Assembly (NCBI GenBank): GCA_023424865.1
Contig: JAFADM010000025.1
Coordinates: 1 to 10,187 of the forward strand
Length of the DNA stretch: 10,187 nt
Direction of reading: 5' to 3'
From: Bacillota bacterium
GTDB lineage: Bacteria > Bacillota_A > Clostridia > DSM-8532
The translations under genes and the position numbers were made by a program. Of this stretch, positions 1-7,359 are shown piece after piece. The notes under the pieces were generated by a model. It was not told the origin of the DNA. It saw nothing but the letters and a program-made list of their open reading frames with translations, and ran no database searches. Position 1 is the first letter of the stretch. Each line of letters opens with the position of its first letter.

Positions 1-2000
1 CCGGTTTTCTCCTTAAAGAACCTGCTGATGTAATTCGGAGATATTTGGAAACGCTCGGCAAGAGCAGCCAGGCTCAAATCGCTTCTTCTGTAATTATGGT
101 CAATATATTCAACCATTTGCGTAATTGGGTCGGCTTCCGCTTCTTTAGTCCGCCCCTTAATAATCTGCCTGAAAAGCCCCTTCATCTTAAGGGTGAATTG
201 TTCCGCCGAGCCCCAGTCCGATTCCAGAAGCCTGAGCACCTGGCTTTCCATGCCTTCATAGGTAAAATGATGAAAAATGCGGTAAAGCAAATCGTAATAA
301 TGAAATTTCAAGGCATGAGGAGAGAGGTTTTTCCCATGGAGCTTCTTCAGGATTGCTTCAAATAAGGCCATACTGGAATTAAAATCACCCTTCTCCAGAT
401 TCCTTATAAGACATTCCAAATCCTCACCCTCCAGATGATACCCCCGGGCACTGTGACGGAAGAGGTTTTCAAAAAACAGCACATTGTCCTCCGGTACCTC
501 CGGGCCCCACTTGTCCGAAGACAACAATCTCTGTTCGGCGCAAACCATTGCCTCCGTGTATGCCCTGCTGATAGACGCGGGGTCATGGTTAACCCGGCTA
601 AAGCAGAAGAAAAGGCCCAGGGAGGGATGCCCCGCGAACCGGCTGCACGCCTCCCTCACCGCATTTCTTCTCAGTGCTTTGGCCGGATCCGCATCCTTTA
701 GATTGACAACAAAAACAGCCGCCTCCATTTCCATAATCCGGGTTATATAATAGGCTCCGAAAAGCTTTGCCAGGCCCTCCGCGATGAGAAGCATGTCGGC
801 TTTCTCGCCGTCGTTTCGCTCCGCCATGACAATCATGACCGTGTAGGTGTCCTGAATTTGGATCTCACCCATCCGTATAAGCTCCGAAACCCGCTCTTCA
901 TCCCTGAGAGTACCGGAAAGCAGGAGCTCGAAGGATTGCTGGCGGAGAATAAAACCGATTTCATCAACCTTTTGGGACAGCTTTCGGTTCTCCAGCCCTT
1001 CATAGTCCATCACCTTTAAAATGGCATCAAATTCATTGCCCGCGTCAATGAGAATATTCCTTCCGGTATGCTCAATGGCACGCTTGTTAAGAAGCTTAAT
1101 GGGCTTATAATGCCTTCTGCTGAAATAGAAGGAAAGCAGCAGGGCCAGAATGAAGGTAGCAGAAATAACGAGGTAGCTTCTCTGCTGCAGCTCTTTAACA
1201 GGCCTCAATACTTCATCGGTAAATATCGCCATGTCAAAGGTAAAGCCCACTCCCTCCGTCCTGTAGGGGTAGTACATATACATTTCCTTCACGGCGTCTG
1301 AAAAAGGAGACGCCTCCGCTTCCGAAACCACCTCCATAAAAAACTCACCTGACGGAAGGGTCATCCGAACCCCGCTTTGCAATTCTCCCAGGAGCTTTTC
1401 AAGTGTTTTCCCAACGGTCGACGACGAAACCACAAAACCCACCGTCGCGACGGTGGCACTGTCCTCCATAAGAGGAAAGGTGCAAAGCATATGGGCCGGC
1501 TGACTGCCGGTAATGTTGCTCTGATAAAGGGAATAGATCCCCCTGCCCGGGGGATCTTTTAAAATGGAGCTAATCCTGGTTCGGCTTTCCTCGTTGAGAG
1601 ACAGCACGGCGCCAAGGTATACCTCTTCGGTGGACTTGCCTCTGGCACTGTAAACATACCCGTCCTTGTAGGACAGGAAGACATCATATATAAAGCTGTT
1701 GGAGGCCCGAAGCTTTTTGAGCTCCTTGATGCCGTTATAAGCCATGTAATCGCTGTTTGAAAGCCTGAACCGGGTGAGGTATTCATTGGTATGTATCAGA
1801 TCCACCGTGGTTTTAAGGGATTCCATCTGGCTCTCAAATACGATGCCTATTTGCTCAAAGCGGCTCATAACCGAATTCTCCACCTGGCTTCGGGTGAAGG
1901 AAAAAACACCTGCAAAGATAAAGGCCAGAGCCCCGAAAATAGCTGCAAGCAGTATGAGGTAGGACAGAAAGTATTTTACCAGAAGCCTGCCCTTGAACAC
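1..2000 (-). CDS. Membrane-anchored AraC-family sensor-regulator (YesS/YtdP type), C-terminus cut by the window edge
   Basis: The frame is open from the start to base 3, giving 666 complete codons with the end missing. Seen in order: a transmembrane helix at residues 8-31; an extracellular segment of about 245 residues, the size of a Cache-type sensor; a second helix at about 276-296; a cytoplasmic degenerate GGDEF-like region at about 353-490; and an AraC helix-turn-helix beginning near 624. The first HTH (about 643-663, SLAALAERF then ISPNYISRFFKEK) is intact. The second HTH, roughly 55 residues, lies off the window. Start choice: AAGGGGAGG (2016-2008) is 7 bases before GTG 2000 but only 1 base before ATG 2006, so GTG is preferred. 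Known family role: one-protein sensors that bind DNA and control the neighbouring sugar importer without a separate histidine kinase. It is the last gene seen of the importer operon, 52 bases after the binding protein. The sensed ligand is unknown. Confidence 0.92.
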   Translation of the reverse strand, partial: MFKGRLLVKYFLSYLILLAAIFGALAFIFAGVFSFTRSQVENSVMSRFEQIGIVFESQMESLKTTVDLIHTNEYLTRFRLSNSDYMAYNGIKELKKLRASNSFIYDVFLSYKDGYVYSARGKSTEEVYLGAVLSLNEESRTRISSILKDPPGRGIYSLYQSNITGSQPAHMLCTFPLMEDSATVATVGFVVSSSTVGKTLEKLLGELQSGVRMTLPSGEFFMEVVSEAEASPFSDAVKEMYMYYPYRTEGVGFTFDMAIFTDEVLRPVKELQQRSYLVISATFILALLLSFYFSRRHYKPIKLLNKRAIEHTGRNILIDAGNEFDAILKVMDYEGLENRKLSQKVDEIGFILRQQSFELLLSGTLRDEERVSELIRMGEIQIQDTYTVMIVMAERNDGEKADMLLIAEGLAKLFGAYYITRIMEMEAAVFVVNLKDADPAKALRRNAVREACSRFAGHPSLGLFFCFSRVNHDPASISRAYTEAMVCAEQRLLSSDKWGPEVPEDNVLFFENLFRHSARGYHLEGEDLECLIRNLEKGDFNSSMALFEAILKKLHGKNLSPHALKFHYYDLLYRIFHHFTYEGMESQVLRLLESDWGSAEQFTLKMKGLFRQIIKGRTKEAEADPITQMVEYIDHNYRRSDLSLAALAERFQISPNYISRFFKEKT

Positions 2001-2052
2001 CGGCATACCTCCCCTTCAATACGCTGTTCTTATTAATCCCGGAAGCACGGCC

Positions 2053-3711
2053 TTATTTTCTGGCTTCCTGATAATTAATGTAAGCCTGCTGATTTATTTC
2101 AACAACAGTACCAATGCCCATCTTCTCAATGGTTTGAACATAAGTGTCCCATGTCTTGTCAATATCGTCCTCACCAATAATAAAGCGGGCTCTGGCTTCT
2201 TTAATATAGGTACTTACATCATTTTCCACCGGAGCAATTTTCGCAAGCTGCTCATCGGTAAAGCTTAAAACAGGGTACTGAACGGTAAAATAAGGATAAC
2301 TGAATTGAGCGGTCATCTCATTGAGCCACAGGGCATTCTTGGAGCCCTGCCCCAATTGATAATCAACCCTGTACCAGGAAGGAAACGAATTTATGGCCGT
2401 TACCTCTTCCCTGAGCTTAAGGGTGGCATCCTCGCTTCCGGGCTGCTTGTTTTCCCATGTGCCGGCGACCTTGTCCACCCAGCGCCAGCCTACATTCTCC
2501 TCACCGTTGCGGTTAACAATGGAGCCTTCCTCCGAGAAGCAATAGTCCAAAAGGCGAAAGGTAGCCTCCGGGTACTTGTTGACAGAGGTAATGGCGCTGA
2601 CGCCGACATGTACTCCGGGTGTGGACGTCACCATTTTCGTACTGTTAAGGGAGGATGTGAGGGCATCAAACTGGGTGTAGTTAAAGCCTATTTCCGTACC
2701 GCAGGTGACATAGGAGGCCGAGGAGTTGAACACACCCAGCGTGTCGGCCTCCCCCTTGGCGTTGAGCTGTTCCTGGGTCTGAATTAAAAAGTCGTTATCC
2801 AGAAGCTTTTCCTTGTAAAGCCTGTTCATGTATTTCAGGTATTCCTTGTATTCCTCGGTGGTGTTCATGCAAACAACCGTTCCGTCATTCCTGGCAATAA
2901 TCTGGTAGTCGCTTGCTGAGCTGTTCAGGCCCAGAGCGTTAAGAATAAGGCCGTCCACTGCATAGCCGTTTTGGCCGGACAGGGGAATTTCATCGTCCTT
3001 ATCGCCGTTTCCGTTGGCATCCTGCTCTTTAAAAGCCTTTAAAACCTCGTAAAATTCATCCAGAGTCTGGGGAACGTCGAGCCCCACATTGTCCAGCCAC
3101 ACGGTATTAATCCAGTAGCGCCTGTGCATGTCTCTGGGGATCTGGTTAATAAGGGGCAGCCCGTAGATATTGCCGTCACTGGACGTGCTCAGGGCCTTTG
3201 CGTCGGGAATCTCGGAAAAAGCGTTCTTAATTTCAGCTCCATAGCTTTCAATAAGGCTGTTGAGGGCCACAAGCTGTCCCTGTCCGCCGTAATCGGCCAA
3301 TTCCTTGGCCGTAAAGCCCGCGCTGATAAAAAGATCGGGAAGATCGTCCGAGGCAAACAACAGCGGCTTCTTTTCTCCCCAGGCATCGGCGGAATATTCC
3401 TCAAAGGCAAAGGCGATTCCTGTCTTTTCAGTAAAATGCTCGAACAAATTAAGTCCCTTCCATGTGGGTGTCAAAGCATTTAAGGGGCCTGCCACCGTAA
3501 TGGTAACCGGTGTGTTTACAATGGGATAGCCCTCCGGATTGAAGTTCTCCACAACAGGAGTGCCGCTTTCCTGTGTTACAGGCGTGGCACTGCTGCCGGG
3601 TGTACCGGCGGCGCCTCCGCTCCCCCCAGCCTGACTTCCGCAAGCTGTGAGGCTGAGCATCAGGAGTCCGGCAAGAACCAATGAAACCCCTTTGTTCGCC
3701 TTTTTCTTCAT
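2053..3711 (-). CDS. Extracellular solute-binding lipoprotein of a carbohydrate ABC importer (LplA type)
   Basis: A 552-residue lipoprotein that captures a sugar outside the cell and hands it to the two permeases encoded upstream. The N-terminus has MKKK, a hydrophobic stretch and the lipobox LTAC with the lipidated cysteine at residue 24. A Gly/Ser/Thr/Pro-rich linker (about 25-50) follows, then a type-I binding-protein fold. Residues 231-241 read DANGNGDKDDE followed by IPLSG, an Asp/Asn-rich loop common in LplA-like proteins that resembles a calcium-binding loop. Length fits the LplA group (about 500-570). ATG 3711 gives the most normal signal peptide and has GGGGAGG 10 bases upstream. GTG 3714 (7 bases) is possible. 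ATG 3771, in frame 20 codons upstream, has an even better ribosome binding site. The open frame continues to 4182, but that part overlaps the permease gene and is not coding. The substrate cannot be named; an oligosaccharide is inferred. Confidence 0.93.
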   Translation of the reverse strand: MKKKANKGVSLVLAGLLMLSLTACGSQAGGSGGAAGTPGSSATPVTQESGTPVVENFNPEGYPIVNTPVTITVAGPLNALTPTWKGLNLFEHFTEKTGIAFAFEEYSADAWGEKKPLLFASDDLPDLFISAGFTAKELADYGGQGQLVALNSLIESYGAEIKNAFSEIPDAKALSTSSDGNIYGLPLINQIPRDMHRRYWINTVWLDNVGLDVPQTLDEFYEVLKAFKEQDANGNGDKDDEIPLSGQNGYAVDGLILNALGLNSSASDYQIIARNDGTVVCMNTTEEYKEYLKYMNRLYKEKLLDNDFLIQTQEQLNAKGEADTLGVFNSSASYVTCGTEIGFNYTQFDALTSSLNSTKMVTSTPGVHVGVSAITSVNKYPEATFRLLDYCFSEEGSIVNRNGEENVGWRWVDKVAGTWENKQPGSEDATLKLREEVTAINSFPSWYRVDYQLGQGSKNALWLNEMTAQFSYPYFTVQYPVLSFTDEQLAKIAPVENDVSTYIKEARARFIIGEDDIDKTWDTYVQTIEKMGIGTVVEINQQAYINYQEARK

Positions 3712-3768
3712 CACTGTCATTCCTCCCCGGGTATTTCTTTGGACAAGCTTCCTGGAATAATTTTTAAT

Positions 3769-3784
3769 CATGATAACCCTCCTT
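3769..3784 (-). promoter_or_regulatory. Strong upstream ribosome binding site and in-frame ATG before the binding-protein gene
   Basis: AAGGAGGG (3784-3777) stands 5 bases before ATG 3771, an optimal arrangement. From this ATG the frame continues without a stop into the solute-binding protein, adding 20 residues beginning MIKNYSRK. That would put the lipidated cysteine at residue 44, with an unusually long basic n-region. Either this is the true start, or both starts are used, or the upstream site mainly loads ribosomes for a gene that needs high expression. Confidence 0.55.
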
Positions 3785-3815
3785 AAAGTATACATGAATT
3801 GGATACGGCCTGTAT

Positions 3816-4742
3816 TCACGATTTCACGGCGCCAAGCATCACCCCCTGAACAAAATAACGCTGGAAGAAAATGTATAAAGCAAGCATAGGTACGGTTGAA
3901 ACAATAATAGAGGTGTATTTTATAAGCTCCGAAATCCTTGCTTTTGCGGCCAGTGATTCCACTAGGTCGGCGTCCGTCATGGCCATTTCGGCGGCAACCT
4001 TGCTTTGGATGAGTATTTCTCTCAATATGAGCTGCAAGGGATAGAGGGATCTGTCCTTTAAATAGATCATGGCTCCAAAATAGGAGTTCCAGTGTCCCAC
4101 CCCGAAAAACATGGCCAGTACCGCTATGATGGGTGTTGAAAGGGGCAGCACAATCCTCGTAAACAGCTTCCAGTTGCTGCATCCGTCCAGCCGTCCCGCC
4201 TCCTGAAGCTCATAGGGAATGGTTGTGGCAAAAAAGGATCGGGCAATAAAGAGATTATAGGCTGCCGTAGCGCCTCCGATAAGGAGAATGGTTCGCGTAT
4301 CCAGAAGATTGAGCTGCTTTATGATAAGATAAGCAGGCACCAGCCCTCCGCTGAAAAACATGGTTATCATAAACAGAATGCTTAAAAAGGTTCTCCCGAC
4401 AAAATCCTTCCGCGACAGGGCATAAGCGCAGGGCAGGGTTACCGCAAGATTGATAATCGTCCCCGCAAAGGTGTAGAAAACGGTATTGGAATACCCCATC
4501 CAGATCTCACCGTATTTAAAGAGCCTGGCATACCCCTCCAGGGTAAAGCCCTTGGGCAAAAGCCACATTTCACCGGAGGCCACTTTGGACGGTTCGCTGA
4601 AGGATGCCCCGACGATATAAAGAAGCGGATAGAGAATAATGGCCAGGACGGCAAACATAAGGGTGTAGTTGACAATATCAAACAGGAGCTCTTCTTTTCC
4701 TGCATAAAGGGGATTTTTACGTTTCAATGCCTGAGTCTTCAC
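3816..4742 (-). CDS. Carbohydrate ABC transporter permease (LplC/YtcP type)
   Basis: A 308-residue inner-membrane subunit that forms the sugar channel with the neighbouring permease. Hydrophobic segments lie near 26-48, 88-108, 117-140, 152-172, 204-216 and 276-293. The cytoplasmic EAA loop that docks the ATPase is visible at about 180-204: EAGRLDGCSNWKLF followed by IVLP. The C-terminus FVQGVMLGAVKS is typical of this family. The start is GTG 4742, with AAAGGAGA 7 bases upstream; no ATG is better placed. It follows the first permease by 57 bases and precedes the binding-protein gene by 44 to 104 bases depending on that gene's start. No ATPase gene is nearby. In B. subtilis such permeases use the shared ATPase MsmX, so the same is inferred here. 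Confidence 0.95.
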   Translation of the reverse strand: MKTQALKRKNPLYAGKEELLFDIVNYTLMFAVLAIILYPLLYIVGASFSEPSKVASGEMWLLPKGFTLEGYARLFKYGEIWMGYSNTVFYTFAGTIINLAVTLPCAYALSRKDFVGRTFLSILFMITMFFSGGLVPAYLIIKQLNLLDTRTILLIGGATAAYNLFIARSFFATTIPYELQEAGRLDGCSNWKLFTRIVLPLSTPIIAVLAMFFGVGHWNSYFGAMIYLKDRSLYPLQLILREILIQSKVAAEMAMTDADLVESLAAKARISELIKYTSIIVSTVPMLALYIFFQRYFVQGVMLGAVKS

Positions 4743-4799
4743 TTTTTTGTCTCCTTTCCGGCTTGGGGCAGCATGGAAGCAAGGCTGCCGGGTTTGGCC

Positions 4800-5783
4800 C
4801 TACCACAGGCTTGCTTCGCTGTATCTCTTTGCCGCATAATTCACAAGCACCAGCATAATGCAGTTGATAACCGAATTAAACAGGCCTACGGCGGAAGAAA
4901 AGCTGAAATCGGCCTGAAGAAGTCCGGCCTTGTAAACATAAGTGGAAATGACCTCCGATGCGCTTACATTGGCGTCATTCTGGAGCAGATACACCTTCTC
5001 GTAGCCTACGGAAAGCATGGAGCCGCAGCGCATGATAAGAAGGGTTATAATGGTAGGCACCAGTACCGGAAAGTTTATGTGAATAATTCGCTGAAGCTTG
5101 TTGGCGCCATCGATGCGGGCCGCTTCAAGCAAGGAAGGGTCCACTCCCGACAGGGCCGCAAAATAGATGATGGAGGCCCATCCCGTCTCCTGCCATATTC
5201 CCGACAAAACATGTATCCATTTATACATGTCGGGGGTTTGAAGAAAATTGATGGCTTCCAGGCCGAAGAGTGTCCGGATATGGTTTAAAATTCCTGAACT
5301 GGGATTTAGAAAAAGAGTCAGCATACCGCACATAACCACCACAGAAATAAAATGGGGTGCGAACGAAACGGTCTGTACCAGCTTCTTATACCTGTCATGC
5401 CTTACTTCATTTAAAAGCAGCGCAAGAAGAATAGGAAGAGGAAAGCCCAGTACCAGGCTCATTCCGGTAAGTGTAAGGGTGTTTTTCATAACCGTTTCAA
5501 AATAGTAGGAGTTGAAAAAGCGGATAAAATGATCAAGGCCGGCCCAGGGGCTTCCCCAGAAGCCAAGGGTTGCCTTATAATTTCTGAACGCAATCTGCAC
5601 GCCATACATGGGCGCGTAATGAAAGACAAGAAAGTAAAGGACTGCCGGAAGGACAAATAAATAAAGCTGCCAGTTGGACAGGATTCCTTTTAAATGAGTC
5701 CTTCTTGCCCTCGCCCTTTCTGACGGAAGGGCTTTGGGGGCCGTGCCTCTTAAGCCCGCAACGGTGTTGTTTGATTGAAGCAT
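4800..5783 (-). CDS. Carbohydrate ABC transporter permease (LplB type)
   Basis: A 327-residue inner-membrane permease and the first gene of the importer operon. A basic, non-conserved tail of about 35 residues precedes the first helix (about 37-57, WQLYLFVLPAVLYFLVF). Further helices lie near 102-126, 137-160, 190-212, 238-258 and 297-317. The EAA loop for ATPase contact is at 220-244: EAARIDGANKLQRIIHINFP. The C-terminal ending SEASLW is characteristic of LplB-like proteins. The ATG at 5783 is preceded by GAGGTGAT, which matches the 16S tail well, but GAGG is 12 bases away, a little long. The partner permease, binding protein and AraC regulator follow on the same strand. Family assignment is firm; the transported sugar is unknown. 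Confidence 0.95.
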   Translation of the reverse strand: MLQSNNTVAGLRGTAPKALPSERARARRTHLKGILSNWQLYLFVLPAVLYFLVFHYAPMYGVQIAFRNYKATLGFWGSPWAGLDHFIRFFNSYYFETVMKNTLTLTGMSLVLGFPLPILLALLLNEVRHDRYKKLVQTVSFAPHFISVVVMCGMLTLFLNPSSGILNHIRTLFGLEAINFLQTPDMYKWIHVLSGIWQETGWASIIYFAALSGVDPSLLEAARIDGANKLQRIIHINFPVLVPTIITLLIMRCGSMLSVGYEKVYLLQNDANVSASEVISTYVYKAGLLQADFSFSSAVGLFNSVINCIMLVLVNYAAKRYSEASLW

Positions 5784-5784
5784 T

Positions 5785-5817
5785 GTCTAATATCACCTCT
5801 TTTCAGTGCTATTAGAC
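5785..5817. repeat. Perfect 8-bp inverted repeat over the -10 box and leader of the sugar operon
   Basis: GTCTAATA (5785-5792) and TATTAGAC (5810-5817) are perfect inverse copies separated by 17 bases. One arm covers the predicted -10 box TCTAAT. The other lies between the ribosome binding site and the start codon. This placement suits a repressor or activator operator. If a longer transcript enters from upstream, it would instead fold with the ribosome binding site in the loop. The protein that binds is not known. Confidence 0.45.
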
Positions 5818-5839
5818 CACCCCTTTTATGCAAAGTAAA
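5811..5839 (-). promoter_or_regulatory. Sigma-A promoter of the sugar-import operon
   Basis: Read on the minus strand, TTTACT (5839-5834, 4 of 6 to TTGACA) and TCTAAT (5816-5811, 5 of 6 to TATAAT) are separated by exactly 17 bases. Transcription would start near 5804, just ahead of the ribosome binding site GAGGTGAT (5799-5792). The imperfect -35 box fits a promoter that needs an activator such as the AraC protein at the end of the operon. Confidence 0.6.
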
Positions 5840-5887
5840 CAGGCGAAATATGTCCTTCAGGAAGACGGACAGATTCATTTCGCCTGT
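5839..5887 (-). terminator. Long hairpin between the radical SAM operon and the sugar operon; probable terminator
   Basis: Outer arms 5839-5849 and 5877-5887 pair over 11 bp (ACAGGCGAAAT with ATTTCGCCTGT). Inner arms TGTCC (5851-5855) and GGACA (5867-5871) add 5 bp. On the minus strand the stem is followed by a moderately T-rich tail (TTACTTTG), so it is most simply the rho-independent terminator of the radical SAM transcript, about 170 bases after its stop. The tail is weak, and the downstream arm touches the -35 box of the next promoter, so a role as a regulator binding site is also possible. Confidence 0.5.
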
Positions 5888-6054
5888 AATCAGAGGCTTA
5901 TAGCCACCTTATCCGGGTAAGAATTCATGGGATTTGTACAAAATTGCCTGGAGAAAAACGCTGTTTTATAGATATGCTTTTTAGGTAGCTTACTAATCAA
6001 CTTTTTAGTCGTCTTTTTAATCCGTTTTTTTGTCAGTTCTTCCTCAAGTCTTCC
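5888..6054 (-). other. 3' untranslated stretch after the radical SAM gene
   Basis: This stretch lies between the radical SAM stop codon and the hairpin. It is A-rich on the coding strand, with a run of seven A, and has a small AAAAC/GTTTT hairpin at 5955-5967. I find no ribosome binding site, promoter or convincing gene in it. Confidence 0.4.
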
Positions 6055-7332
6055 TCAGCGTCTTATTGCCAGCCGGTAGCCCAGGTTCATCAAAAGATTA
6101 TAGATAAGATGAGTTTTGGATACCCTCATCCGCTTTATAAAGGAAGACAGGGAATAAAAGCGCTTTCTAAAGGACAGATAACCTTCGTAAAGCTCCTCCG
6201 GCGTCATAAGCCGTGGCGCGAAAACCACGCGGGTCTTGCTGTTGTACCAGGCCCAATTATCTGTAATTAAGCGCCCCTCTTCCTTTAATTGATAATATAG
6301 GGGTGTTTTAGGAAAAGGGGTTAAAAGGCTCACCGTTACCCCGTCAAGCCCCAGCTCCTCACAGGCCTTGAGGGTAGTATCAAATACCTCCGGCGAATCA
6401 AAGTCAAACCCAAAGACCACACCTGCCTGGATCATGATTTTATTGGCATGGATCTTCCCTATTATTTCACTATAATCAGCAACACGATTAATAGGCTTGC
6501 CTGCGTGATCCAGGGAGGAATCGGAAAAGGACTCCAAGCCAACGAACAGATACAGGCAGCCCGCTTCCCGAGCCAGCTTCAAAAGCTCCTCATCCCGGCA
6601 GTCCGCAAGGGTAACCTGAGCGGCCCATTTCTTGCCCAAAGTCTTCATGCTGCCCATAAGTGCTTTGGCATAGGGCTTATTGGCAAAGAAATTGTCGTCC
6701 CAGAAAACAAAATGCTTTGAGTTAAGCCTTTTAATTTCTTCCAGCACCTCCTTTTGAGGCCGGGTACGAAAGCAATCATAGTAGATCTGCTTTAAATTGC
6801 AGTAATTACAGTGATAGGGACATCCTCTGGTGGCAAAAACAGCCCCCTTCATGAGAGATGTTCTGTTTTTAAGCAAATCCCACCGGGGGAAAGGCAGATT
6901 TTCAAGAGATGGCGGGGCTTCGGGTTTATAGACAGGGCTTGCCTTGCCATTATAAAAATCCTTTAAAAACTGTGGCCAGGTTTCTTCGCTTTCCCCAACA
7001 AGAAGGAAATCCGCGTGCTCCTGCGCTTCATCCGGAAGCAGGGTCACATGGGGACCTCCCAAAACTACTTTTGCTCCCCCATCCCGGAATCGCTTGCTCA
7101 AGGCATAGCAGTGGGGCGCATTGGAGGTGGCCACGGTCATGGCTGCCAAATCAAAGGATATATCAAAGGGTATTTTCTGATTGTATTCGTCAACAAGGGT
7201 AATGTCATAGAGCTTTTCATCAATAAACCCTGCCAGATAGGGCATGGTTATTTGGACGAAATTATTGAACTGCTTTTTGCGGAACCGGTTGAGCTCCTCG
7301 TTTTCCGGTTGAATCAACAGGATTTTTTTCAT
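6055..7332 (-). CDS. Radical SAM enzyme with N-terminal B12-binding-type domain
   Basis: A 425-residue cytoplasmic iron-sulfur enzyme. The N-terminal third (about 1-140) has the Rossmann-like layout of B12-binding domains in this superfamily: MKKILLIQPE, then VVLGGPHVTLLPDEA (89-103) and FLLVGESEETWPQFL (109-123). The radical SAM core starts near 163, and its cluster-binding motif CPYHCNYC supplies Cys171, Cys175 and Cys178. Further core signatures are FVFWDDNFF (208-216), LFVGLES and GVVFGFDFDSPEVF, followed by a C-terminal helical segment. The DxHxxG motif of base-off cobalamin binders is not visible, as in several members of this group, so B12 binding is plausible but not shown. The start is firm: AGAAGGAGG ends 6 bases before ATG 7332. 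The gene sits 27 bases after the lipoprotein gene, so co-transcription is likely. The reaction and substrate are unknown. A methyl transfer, cyclisation or lipid modification would all fit the superfamily. Confidence 0.9.
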   Translation of the reverse strand: MKKILLIQPENEELNRFRKKQFNNFVQITMPYLAGFIDEKLYDITLVDEYNQKIPFDISFDLAAMTVATSNAPHCYALSKRFRDGGAKVVLGGPHVTLLPDEAQEHADFLLVGESEETWPQFLKDFYNGKASPVYKPEAPPSLENLPFPRWDLLKNRTSLMKGAVFATRGCPYHCNYCNLKQIYYDCFRTRPQKEVLEEIKRLNSKHFVFWDDNFFANKPYAKALMGSMKTLGKKWAAQVTLADCRDEELLKLAREAGCLYLFVGLESFSDSSLDHAGKPINRVADYSEIIGKIHANKIMIQAGVVFGFDFDSPEVFDTTLKACEELGLDGVTVSLLTPFPKTPLYYQLKEEGRLITDNWAWYNSKTRVVFAPRLMTPEELYEGYLSFRKRFYSLSSFIKRMRVSKTHLIYNLLMNLGYRLAIRR

Positions 7333-7359
7333 GCCCTGCCTCCTTCTAAAACGCTACTT

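Noticed and set aside
45..2268. Plus-strand frames such as 45-365, 435-701, 1068-1301 and 1993-2268
   Set aside because: They lie antisense to the regulator and binding-protein genes, lack ribosome binding sites and show no protein-like signatures.
2305..3483. Plus-strand frames of 160 and 119 codons opposite the binding-protein gene
   Set aside because: They are antisense shadows of a firmly identified lipoprotein gene and show no domain or start signal.
3772..4182. N-terminal extension of the binding-protein frame up to 4182
   Set aside because: It overlaps the same-strand LplC-type permease gene in another frame, has no family resemblance, and the lipoprotein signal peptide begins only at 3711.
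5951..5970. Possible CcpA (cre) site around AAAACGCTGTTTT
   Set aside because: The central CG and a dyad are present, but the flanking TG and CA positions of the cre consensus do not match, and it is over 100 bases upstream of the promoter.
5890..6054. In-frame open stretch of 54 codons after the radical SAM stop codon (stop-codon read-through or a split C-terminus)
   Set aside because: The protein already ends at a normal family length. The stretch is lysine-rich from A-rich DNA and has no domain, ribosome binding site or recoding signal that I can see.
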